Assembly (NCBI GenBank): GCA_964391015.1
Contig: CAYMKU010000009.1
Span: 1-64,000 of the forward strand
Length of the DNA stretch: 64,000 bases
Direction of reading: 5' to 3'
Source: XYD12-FULL-36-8 sp964391015
GTDB taxonomy: Bacteria; Bacteroidota; Ignavibacteria; Ignavibacteriales; Ignavibacteriaceae
In this document: piece after piece, positions 28,786-35,227 of the stretch
Layout: every line of letters starts with the position of its first letter
How positions within the stretch are numbered: the stretch's first letter is position 1
The notes under the pieces: generated by a model
Told to the model about the DNA's origin: nothing
The model's database searches: none
The model's input: the letters and a program-made list of their open reading frames with translations, nothing else
Position numbers and translations under genes: made by a program

Positions 28786-28878
28786 TGTAATCTGTAATTT
28801 ATAATCTGCAATCTGTAACTTGTAACTTGTAACTTGTAAACTAGTAACGAGTAACTAGCAACGAGCAACGAATAACTA
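28786..28878. repeat. Degenerate 10-bp tandem array at terminase 3' end
   Basis: This is the longest of the arrays. About nine units of the type GTAACTTGTA, with variants such as GTAACGAGTA and GCAACGAGCA, run into the last codons of the terminase gene. The rest of the 311-bp gap 28564-28785 is AT-rich with no other feature seen. Confidence 0.7.
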
Positions 28879-30054
28879 AATAACTCTTATCCCCGGCTCC
28901 GCTTCCTTCGACTTCGTATAAAGCCCGTACCTCAGCGCATCCATCAAATGATCATTCATCTTCACCGGTTCATCCAATACAATTCCATCCTTGCGCTTCT
29001 TAAAAACATACTCTTCCCTTTCTTTGTTGAAATTTACATTCTCATGACAAGTATAAATTTCAGTCTGCCTTACAAAATCAATTCCAAGTTTCACATCCTT
29101 ATCCGCTTCAAACACATTGTATCCCGCAAGCCGCAGCTTCTCGATCTTATCCGGTTCTGCACAGTCACAGTAAATTTCATCGTTATAACTGATGTTCAGC
29201 TCGTTCATTAAAGATATCAGATCCTCATCCAGAAGCCTGCTTCTATAAATCTTTTCAATCAGATAAGCTCTCCTGTCTTTGACATTAATCTCAAGTAAGG
29301 CAGTCGGATTGTTCCACCCGAAATCCAATCCATAAATTGTATAATCAAAAGATTCAGGATAAGTAGCAATATTAACGAGCTTGATATTATTATAAATCAG
29401 CGAATCTAAATCAGCATACTCTCCAAGTGCGAATATTCTATAATATTCATAATTCTGTTCCCGCAGGTCCTGAAGCAGCTGAATGTAATCTTTATCCAAG
29501 AACGGATTGTCTTTATATGTCGAATGTATGTAATCTGTATCCTTGTCCTGCTTCAGCTGCTTGTTTATGTAACTAAACTGTTTCTTCGGATTGTATGCAA
29601 GATATATCTGGTTTATTTCATCATCTCTTTTCTTTCCGGATAATCTTGTTTTCAGAGTAATGAAATCATCATAAGTAAACTCCTCCGCTTCCTCCATCCA
29701 AATATAATTAAATTCAGTTGACTGAATCTTTGTAGAATCGTCTATGCTTGTAAAGAGCAGATAATTGTCCTTGTAACGAAGCTCGCGGAATGTCTTGTTG
29801 TGAGTGAAGCATTCATATACTCCGTATAGTTTCAGCAAGTCTATGAAAAGCTTGTAAGAAGTTATCCTTAACGATGGAAGAGTCTTTCGTGTAATCAAGA
29901 AATTTTTTTTATCTTCATCAAATAATTTTTTAATAAACAGCTGCGCAATTGAATATGATTTACTCGATCTCGCACCACCCTCATTCAACACCACCCTTTG
30001 CCTCGAATCATAATTCCGCCTAAATATATTTGAAAATTCAACTTTAACCTCCAA
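28876..30054 (-). CDS. Phage terminase large subunit (PBSX type)
   Basis: This 392-residue packaging motor has an ATPase half with an adenine/Walker A-type motif GGARSSKS (residues 26-33) and Walker B IWMEEAEEF (118-126), followed by a motif III-like region (LAYNPKK). The nuclease half holds YGLDFGWNNPTALLEI, an acidic YCDCAEPDKIEKL segment and MNDHLMDALRYGLY, consistent with the RNase H-like metal site. The length is usual for PBSX-type TerL. The small subunit gene is upstream with a 196-bp gap containing a 56-bp repeat. The portal gene that normally follows is displaced to 3.7 kb by the defence cargo. Confidence 0.9.
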   Translation of the reverse strand: MEVKVEFSNIFRRNYDSRQRVVLNEGGARSSKSYSIAQLFIKKLFDEDKKNFLITRKTLPSLRITSYKLFIDLLKLYGVYECFTHNKTFRELRYKDNYLLFTSIDDSTKIQSTEFNYIWMEEAEEFTYDDFITLKTRLSGKKRDDEINQIYLAYNPKKQFSYINKQLKQDKDTDYIHSTYKDNPFLDKDYIQLLQDLREQNYEYYRIFALGEYADLDSLIYNNIKLVNIATYPESFDYTIYGLDFGWNNPTALLEINVKDRRAYLIEKIYRSRLLDEDLISLMNELNISYNDEIYCDCAEPDKIEKLRLAGYNVFEADKDVKLGIDFVRQTEIYTCHENVNFNKEREEYVFKKRKDGIVLDEPVKMNDHLMDALRYGLYTKSKEAEPGIRVI

Positions 30055-30141
30055 TGACTTAACAGTTAAAACTTTTTATACCCTTCTCTTTCCCAAGCCC
30101 CAGCTTTGGAAAGTTAAAATAATATCTTACAACTTAAATTT

Positions 30142-30197
30142 ACGAACACACTAATTCCCCCTTTGAAAAAGGGGGATAAAGGGGGTTGTCCTCAAAT
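30142..30197. repeat. 56-bp exact repeat, copy 1 (hairpin-bearing)
   Basis: This segment is identical to 31790-31845 over 56 bp and includes a CCCCCTTTGAAAAAGGGGG hairpin. Nearby at 30087-30114 is a TTTCCCAAGCCC segment that also recurs at 31885-31915. It lies between the terminase subunits. Confidence 0.75.
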
Positions 30198-30250
30198 TAT
30201 CTCCAACATTGCAAGTTATAATCACTACCTCTTGTTAAAATTCTTAATTC

Positions 30251-30685
30251 CTAATTCTCAATTCTTAATTTCTTTACTTTCCTCTCCACAAACGCAATAG
30301 TCGTCACAACACTCCCCCTGCTCTCCAACTCAATCTTCTCACTCCATCTGAATCTATTCTTCATATTAAATTCCCAGCTCCTGCTGTTGTATCCTTGAAT
30401 TTTCCCGGTCGTCCCTTCTATTCCGATCTTTTCCCAGAAAAGCATTCTTTCCCTTCTCGCCTGCTCTATTATGTCGGTGGGGAAATCATTCGGATACTTA
30501 TCACAGTAATGAATAAAAGTATCCATATCGCATAATGTAAATGATTTATCACTATATCCGTTGCGGATGTGCTCAAGGTAATCATTTAACAGCTTCTTCC
30601 TCTGAAGTTCTGTTTTAAATTTTTCCGCGAAGCTGTTCTGTAAATTATATGACCCTCTTTTCTTTTGCTTCTTCATTTTGTGCAA
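30251..30685 (-). CDS. Phage terminase small subunit-like protein
   Basis: This 144-residue protein is encoded directly upstream of TerL. It contains a helical YCDKYPNDFPTDIIEQARRE segment, an aromatic RSWEFNMKNRFRWSEK stretch and a basic C-terminal tail. The order and the helix-rich DNA-binding look fit a small terminase that recognises the packaging site. The ATG at 30685 lies 1 bp after the preceding gene's stop; an alternative ATG at 30676 is 3 codons in. Family assignment rests on position and the FxMKxRFxWxE pattern seen in such proteins. Confidence 0.65.
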   Translation of the reverse strand: MHKMKKQKKRGSYNLQNSFAEKFKTELQRKKLLNDYLEHIRNGYSDKSFTLCDMDTFIHYCDKYPNDFPTDIIEQARRERMLFWEKIGIEGTTGKIQGYNSRSWEFNMKNRFRWSEKIELESRGSVVTTIAFVERKVKKLRIEN

Positions 30686-30686
30686 T

Positions 30687-30926
30687 TTATTTTACCATTC
30701 CATTTTTATAAAATCCGTCCTCAAATATTTTCAATAGCTCAGCAATCTCAATATCAATTCCTATTCTTTCATTTGAAGATTCTTCATCATTGCCGCAACA
30801 CGTATGTGGAACATCATTTTTCTTCAAATTCACAGTAGGATCGAATATTCCATTTCTTATTCTCAAACACGCCTCACAATAATCATTTAATTCGGGATCC
30901 TTTATCCTCTTTCCAATTTTTTTCAT
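30687..30926 (-). CDS. Small Cys-containing phage protein
   Basis: This 79-residue protein is of unknown function, translationally close to the terminase small subunit gene. Cysteines at NDYCEACLRIRNG and in HTCCGN could form a metal site. The rest is acidic and helical (GIDIEIAELLKIFEDGFYKN). It is probably an accessory gene of the packaging module. No family was recognised. Confidence 0.5.
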   Translation of the reverse strand: MKKIGKRIKDPELNDYCEACLRIRNGIFDPTVNLKKNDVPHTCCGNDEESSNERIGIDIEIAELLKIFEDGFYKNGMVK

Positions 30927-30985
30927 AATGAGATTTATTTTTTAACTTACGCCAATACTAACCAATACAGCAAACTCTCAATTTT

Positions 30986-31064
30986 TAACTCACACCTCGT
31001 AACTCGTAATTCGTAACTTGTAACTATCAACTATCAACTGTCAATTGTCAACTGTCAACTGCTC
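30986..31064. repeat. Degenerate tandem array at 3' end of the replication gene
   Basis: The first half has units like GTAACTCGTAATTC; the second half switches to TATCAACTAT and TGTCAACTGTCAA types. It directly abuts the stop codon of the 230-residue gene. Three further arrays of this family (1403-1434, 28225-28268, 30214-30262) end other genes of this module. Confidence 0.65.
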
Positions 31065-31757
31065 TTAAAGAAAGTCTTTCCACACCGGTATAAAATTCAC
31101 CGGCACTTTTATAAATCTAACTTCCCTGTCATTCACTGATTCATTATAATTCCTTGTCGCCTGAAACAATTTCTTGAAATCAGCTTCGCTCAGGTTCTCA
31201 TTCCGAAGGCATTCCTTCGCCTGATGTCTCCCTTCTTTTCTCGGATAGAATTTCCACCATTTCTCGAAGTATTCATCAAAAATTTTTTCTGAACATTTTT
31301 CAAAAAATCCGTCCGTCAAGGGATTATGGTTGGATTTAATTAAGTTAGATTTAGTAGAATTAGATAGAATTAAATGCGATAGAGTATCCATACCGTATAC
31401 ATAGGATATGCATACCTTTTTAATTTCTTCCGGAAGCGAGTTAATTATTTCAGCAATTCCGCTCTGAAGCTTAGGACTCTTGAAGTCCTGATGTTTAAGA
31501 TGATTCTTAATAATAATATATCCACTGCAGTATTTAAGCTTGTTATCTCTTTCAAACCTTTTCAAAATTGTGTCAACAATTTCCTTAATAATTCCGGTGT
31601 CATTTGCAATTTCCTTCAAGTTTATTTCATAAATTCCGGCAATATTTGTCAGCGGATTCGTTAACAGATACAGATACACCAGCTTTTCTGTGGGATCAAG
31701 ATTGATGATGTAATTATCTTTCCAGAAGTGTGTATTAATGTACCGGTGCTTAGCCAT
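31065..31757 (-). CDS. Phage replisome-organiser-like winged-helix protein
   Basis: This is a 230-residue protein. The N-terminus (RYINTHFWKDNYIINLDPTE followed by a LVYLYLLTNPLTN block) is the characteristic start of phage replication-initiation or primosome-loader proteins with a winged helix (IYEINLKEIANDTGI, about residues 45-60). A linker leads to a C-terminal helical part containing YPRKEGRHQAKECL, like DnaD-type tails. The probable role is origin recognition or helicase loading for the element. The gene lies in the early region between the RusA-like resolvase and terminase. Between it and the next gene are the second 56-bp repeat and a half-hairpin element (31933-31965). Confidence 0.65.
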   Translation of the reverse strand: MAKHRYINTHFWKDNYIINLDPTEKLVYLYLLTNPLTNIAGIYEINLKEIANDTGIIKEIVDTILKRFERDNKLKYCSGYIIIKNHLKHQDFKSPKLQSGIAEIINSLPEEIKKVCISYVYGMDTLSHLILSNSTKSNLIKSNHNPLTDGFFEKCSEKIFDEYFEKWWKFYPRKEGRHQAKECLRNENLSEADFKKLFQATRNYNESVNDREVRFIKVPVNFIPVWKDFL

Positions 31758-31789
31758 TAACAGATATTTTTTATTTCAAATTATTTTAA

Positions 31790-31845
31790 ACGAACACACT
31801 AATTCCCCCTTTGAAAAAGGGGGATAAAGGGGGTTGTCCTCAAAT
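31790..31845. repeat. 56-bp exact repeat, copy 2
   Basis: Identical to 30142-30197. Both copies lie just upstream of minus-strand genes, so they could influence expression of the terminase and replication genes or mark a past duplication. Confidence 0.75.
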
Positions 31846-31977
31846 CTATTCTTAAATTCCAAAAAACAAAACAATTCGAATCCTTTCTTTTCCCAAGCCC
31901 AGTTGGGAAAGTTGAAGCTCAACCCACGAAGCTGTCATCTCGAGTACTCCTATCGGTGATCCAACAATAGCCCTAAT

Positions 31978-32046
31978 ATGCAATCCGTAATTCGTAACTC
32001 GTAATTCGTAACTTTTAATTCATATCTCATAACTCATACCTTCATA
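31978..32046. repeat. Degenerate tandem array at 3' end of the small membrane gene
   Basis: Units such as GTAATTCGTAACTC, drifting to CATATCTCATAAC, run up to the stop codon at 32042. Same family as the array at 28786-28878. Confidence 0.6.
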
Positions 32047-32269
32047 ACAGTCTCAGCTCAAACAAAAAGAAAAAGTACATACTTATTACCAATAACATTA
32101 TTGTAAGCAATAGAAGAAACATTTCTGTATAAAGCTCCAATATTTCCTTTAATCTCGCACGCCTGATTCTCTTCTTAATTCTAATGTAGGCTTCACTATT
32201 TAATTCAGTATTACAATTGCTGTTTTGGTTTCTAAAAATATTTCTGACTAAATTTCGAAAGATTTCCAT
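32042..32269 (-). CDS. Small single-pass membrane protein
   Basis: This 75-residue protein has a basic N-terminal half (a RIKKRIRRARLKEILELY segment) and one C-terminal hydrophobic helix (MFLLLLTIMLLVISMYFFFL). It is probably inserted with the basic half inside. It lies in the early phage region, so a superinfection or membrane role is possible but unsupported. The family is unknown. Confidence 0.5.
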   Translation of the reverse strand: MEIFRNLVRNIFRNQNSNCNTELNSEAYIRIKKRIRRARLKEILELYTEMFLLLLTIMLLVISMYFFFLFELRLL

Positions 32270-32296
32270 GATTTCACTTTTTATTTTTACAGTATA

Positions 32297-32668
32297 TTAT
32301 AGTATTTCAATTTTAACTCCGGGATTCACTTTGTCAATAATTACCTCCGAATTGAATACCGGTACAAGATATTTATAACTATCATCCTCAATCCAGCCGC
32401 ATGAAACCATAAGGTCGCATACAGCCTGTGAAATATTATTGAAGTCGAACCTTTGATGAGTCTCGCGGTAGAATGTAAACTTAACATGTAAAGGCACGGA
32501 CTTTCTGGAAGCAGCTTTTATAAATCTGTTCCTGTGAGCTTCGAATTGCATCTTAGCCATGCGTTTATAACGATAAACCTTGCCGCTGCTGACAAGCAGC
32601 TTTCCCGTCCATACTTTTGAATTCTTTGAGGAAGGAACATCACCATAAATGAAAATTCCATCATTCAT
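32297..32668 (-). CDS. RusA-like Holliday-junction resolvase
   Basis: This 123-residue protein has a RusA pattern. GDVPSSKNSKVWTGK lies near the N-terminus, and the acidic catalytic region RFDFNNISQAVCDLMVSC followed by GWIEDDS is at about residues 77-100, where conserved Asp residues bind metal. RusA enzymes resolve recombination intermediates during phage replication. The gene lies 13 bp downstream of the 76-residue gene and forms part of the early operon. Confidence 0.75.
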   Translation of the reverse strand: MNDGIFIYGDVPSSKNSKVWTGKLLVSSGKVYRYKRMAKMQFEAHRNRFIKAASRKSVPLHVKFTFYRETHQRFDFNNISQAVCDLMVSCGWIEDDSYKYLVPVFNSEVIIDKVNPGVKIEIL

Positions 32669-32681
32669 AATTTAGCTCCTT

Positions 32682-32912
32682 TCAGGCAGTTTGTTTGACA
32701 ATGTCTGGATCTGCAGCATTACTCTTTATTTGCTCATTAAGCAGACTCAATTTCTTGTTTTTATAATCAAGTAAAGCTTTCCCTACGAGACCGGATTTGC
32801 TTAAATTTTCTTTATTGAGTTCATTGTTGGAATGGATTTCGTCAATTAATTCAGCCACTTCCACCGGCAGGGATCTGTTCACGAACAGCTTTCTTATTTT
32901 TTTGTCAGACAT
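32682..32912 (-). CDS. Small early-region phage protein
   Basis: This 76-residue helical protein (SLPVEVAELIDEIHSNNELN, with a C-terminal NKKLSLLNEQIKSNAADP) is of unknown function. It is the first minus-strand gene after the divergent intergenic region facing the XRE repressor, the usual position of a Cro-like or early regulator. No clear helix-turn-helix can be called. A ribbon-helix-helix-like arrangement of one strand (RKLFVNRSLP) and two helices is possible. Confidence 0.45.
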   Translation of the reverse strand: MSDKKIRKLFVNRSLPVEVAELIDEIHSNNELNKENLSKSGLVGKALLDYKNKKLSLLNEQIKSNAADPDIVKQTA

Positions 32913-33061
32913 AAAAATTAACCTTTGAATTAAGTTTAAATAGATGTAGTTTGTATGCAGTAAATTAACCTACACTAAAATTAATAGTAATTTACATTTA
33001 TGTCAAGTCAATATATGTATATTACTTACAACCTAACCCAAAACTTTTAACCCAAAAAACC
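32913..33061. promoter_or_regulatory. Divergent early promoter / operator region
   Basis: This is the 149-bp spacer between the divergent early operon and the XRE repressor gene. It contains an 8-bp inverted repeat GTAAATTA (32960) / TAATTTAC (32988) and a TATGTATATTAC segment at about 33014-33026. The arrangement suggests a lysogeny switch with operator sites for the repressor. No -10/-35 boxes can be stated safely. Confidence 0.45.
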
Positions 33062-33409
33062 ATGAATAAGATATCAGAAAGAATTTTAAAGTTGATGAAG
33101 GACTTCGGATTTACAGAGTACCGACTAACGCAGAAGGCAGATATAACCACAGGTACACTAAACAGGACCTTAAAAGCCGAAAACGCCTGGAAGCAAGCCG
33201 AGCAGCTTTACAAGATCTCAAAGGTCTTTGATACAAGCATGGATTTTCTCATCACTGGAAACAAAACCATCCAGGATGAAAATCAAAGAGTAATAAAACT
33301 CCAGCAGGCAAACATAAAACTGACTCAAGAAAATGAAAAGCTCAAAGAAAGAAACAGAGTCCTCGAAAAGGCACTGAAGGCATTTTTAGCTGGAGAGAAG
33401 GAAGCGTAG
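33062..33409 (+). CDS. XRE-family (CI-like) transcriptional regulator
   Basis: This 115-residue protein has an N-terminal helix-turn-helix (residues about 15-60: TEYRLTQKADITTGTLNRTL) and ends the HTH domain with SKVFDTSMDFLITG, the usual XRE closing segment. A C-terminal coiled coil (about 75-112: LTQENEKLKERNRVLEKALK) probably drives dimerisation. There is no peptidase domain. It is divergent from the early phage genes, consistent with a repressor that maintains the lysogenic state and regulates itself. Confidence 0.8.
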   Translation: MNKISERILKLMKDFGFTEYRLTQKADITTGTLNRTLKAENAWKQAEQLYKISKVFDTSMDFLITGNKTIQDENQRVIKLQQANIKLTQENEKLKERNRVLEKALKAFLAGEKEA

Positions 33410-33450
33410 TTAATTTCAAAATCCTAATTACAACCTATGAAAAACGTGAA

Positions 33451-33485
33451 TGTCATCCCTGAATGCTTCTTTCGTGGATCCAATC
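33451..33485. repeat. Half copy of the GATTGGATCC hairpin element
   Basis: TGTCATCCCTGAATGC followed by GTGGATCCAATC matches one arm of the 104-bp inverted-repeat element at 58998-59101. A more diverged half lies at 31933-31965. The rest of the 263-bp gap between repressor and TIR gene shows nothing else. Confidence 0.45.
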
Positions 33486-33672
33486 AAAAGAATTTCAAAT
33501 CGAAATAACACTTTGATGAAAGATTTCCCAGAGCACACATTGGAATATCATGTTTAATTCATTTTTCAGAAGTTTGTAAATATGGATAACTACAAATTTT
33601 CATATTTTTAAAATGAACAAAACTTATCTTTACACTTCATAATTAAGATAAAACTCTCAAACTAAAAAATTT

Positions 33673-34560
33673 ATGTTTAGAAAAGGTATATTTATCAGCT
33701 ATAGTCATAAAGACGAGAAATGGCTTAATATTATTTTAACATTTCTAAGGCCTTACACTAGAGGTGAGAAAGTAATCGCTTGGAGTGATAAGGAAATTCA
33801 ACCTGGGTCAGATTGGGAAGAAGAAATTAAATCCAATCTTAACTCATGCAGAGTTGCTATCTTATTAGTTTCTCCAAACTTTTTAGCTTCTGATTATATC
33901 ATTGAAAACGAATTGCCTTTGATTTTCAAGAGACATCAAGATAGTGAGCTAATTATTCATTGGATTGCTGTTAGTCATTCAGCATTCACCACTACTGAGC
34001 TCTATAATATTCAGTCTGCGAATGATCCATCTAAGCCGCTTGATGAACTAACAAAACCAGAAAGAGATAAAACTTTGGTTGAGATCACTGGGAAAATTGC
34101 AAATGCAATGAACCTTAATGCTATTGGAAATGTACTAAAAATCATAGATGACTTTGTACCTCAAGAAATGGCATTTGTTAAAGAAGAGGATTACGATAAG
34201 ATTCCCAACGATTATTCAGTTCAGGCACATCAAGAACAAGAAACTATTAAGATAAAAAACAGAGGCAACTACGTTGTAGAAACAATCACAGCCGACGATT
34301 TAGAAAAATTGGATCGAAATTCGAGGATTCTGATAAGAACCTATGAAAATACTATGAGAGATTTATTCGAAAGGTGGACTGAATTACAACCAAGAAGTTA
34401 CTCACGAGACCCGGTAATAAAAGAAGAGGCCAGAGATGAAATGTCTATTTTACGAAAAGACTTGTGCGAACAATTGAATGCAATACTAGATTACCTCCAA
34501 TTTCTTAATAAAAACCTGGACGATCATTATAATCATGTTCGTCACATATGTTCACAATGA
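33673..34560 (+). CDS. TIR-domain protein with C-terminal helical domain
   Basis: This is a 295-residue protein. The N-terminal 140 residues form a TIR fold: KGIFISYSHKDEKWLNI (first strand and box 1), VIAWSDKEIQPGSDW (BB-loop region), RVAILLVSPNFLASDYIIEN with Glu78/Glu80 as candidate catalytic residue, then LIIHWIAV. Bacterial TIR domains in defence cleave NAD+ or make signalling nucleotides. The C-terminus (about 215-295) is a helical bundle (RILIRTYENTMRDLFERW) that could sense or oligomerise. It is directly beside the prophage repressor, in the classic position for lysogen-expressed exclusion genes. No partner gene is seen. Confidence 0.75.
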   Translation: MFRKGIFISYSHKDEKWLNIILTFLRPYTRGEKVIAWSDKEIQPGSDWEEEIKSNLNSCRVAILLVSPNFLASDYIIENELPLIFKRHQDSELIIHWIAVSHSAFTTTELYNIQSANDPSKPLDELTKPERDKTLVEITGKIANAMNLNAIGNVLKIIDDFVPQEMAFVKEEDYDKIPNDYSVQAHQEQETIKIKNRGNYVVETITADDLEKLDRNSRILIRTYENTMRDLFERWTELQPRSYSRDPVIKEEARDEMSILRKDLCEQLNAILDYLQFLNKNLDDHYNHVRHICSQ

Positions 34561-34606
34561 TGAACTATTTAAGTTCAAGATTTTTAGAATGTGAGTTAAA
34601 CAAAAA

Positions 34607-34876
34607 TTAACTTTCTATTACTATTTTATTCAGCTCAATGTCAGACCTAATTCTTTTTTTAAAGATCCACTCATTGAGATCCTTTTTTGAAAAGAAAATC
34701 TTTTTCCCACCCGGTTTATAGTATGGAATTAACTTCTTGTAAGTACACTTATACAGATAAGATTTCGAGACGTTTAAATACTTACTGGCTTCGGCAAAAT
34801 TCATGGGCTGGTCCAATTGCTCAGACAGAATTTTTTCAATTCTATTAAGTTGCTTCTCTATGTTTGTTGCTTTCAT
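34607..34876 (-). CDS. Excisionase-type helix-turn-helix (HTH_17) protein
   Basis: This 89-residue protein has a winged-helix excisionase domain. MNFAEASKYLNVSKSYLYKC (residues about 21-40) is the MerR-like helix-turn-helix, followed by the wing IPYYKPGGKKIFFSKKDLNE. An N-terminal helix (IEKQLNRIEKILSEQL) may dimerise. Such proteins control recombination directionality or act as regulators. No integrase gene is visible nearby. A decayed second copy lies at 63.6 kb on the same strand, beyond the secretome cluster. Confidence 0.7.
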   Translation of the reverse strand: MKATNIEKQLNRIEKILSEQLDQPMNFAEASKYLNVSKSYLYKCTYKKLIPYYKPGGKKIFFSKKDLNEWIFKKRIRSDIELNKIVIES

Positions 34877-34943
34877 TTTATTAAAGTTAAGTTTAAATTA
34901 TTTTGACTGATTTTCATTTTCCAATCTAGCACTGCATTCCCTC

Positions 34944-35102
34944 TCAATTTCCCTTTGTCATCTCAGCCAATTCTCTCTTAAACTTTTCTATATTTTCCAA
35001 AATTTTTTCTCTAACTGAATCATTAAAAGCCTTATCAAGTGACTTCTCCAATCGCTCAATCTTTTTCTTCAATTCTTTCTCCGGTTTCGGTATTCTCTGC
35101 AT
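34944..35102 (-). CDS. Small coiled-coil protein
   Basis: A 52-residue frame from ATG 35102 reads MQRIPKPEKELKKKIERLEK, then continues as an amphipathic helix to a TGA at 34944. Composition is Glu/Lys/Leu-rich, like short coiled-coil proteins. It lies 67 bp upstream of the excisionase gene on the same strand and may be its operon partner. Too short for a family call. Confidence 0.4.
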   Translation of the reverse strand: MQRIPKPEKELKKKIERLEKSLDKAFNDSVREKILENIEKFKRELAEMTKGN

Positions 35103-35170
35103 GGAATAACATAGGGAAAAATACTTTTATAATCACCTAAATTTATTATGGTTATTACTTTTTTCCAATA

Positions 35171-35203
35171 AAAAACCCATGAAGAATAAAATTATGGGTT
35201 TAA
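35171..35203 (-). terminator. Intrinsic terminator after the lipase/sialidase-like gene
   Basis: An 8-bp stem (AAACCCAT / ATGGGTTT, 13-nt loop) is followed on the minus strand by a run of six T, some 25 bp after the stop at 35228. Confidence 0.6.
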
Positions 35204-35227
35204 ACCACTTTAAAAATAATAAATAAG

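Noticed and set aside
28786..28878. CRISPR-like array
   Set aside because: Units are about 10 bp, degenerate and contiguous with no unique spacers, and no cas genes are present.
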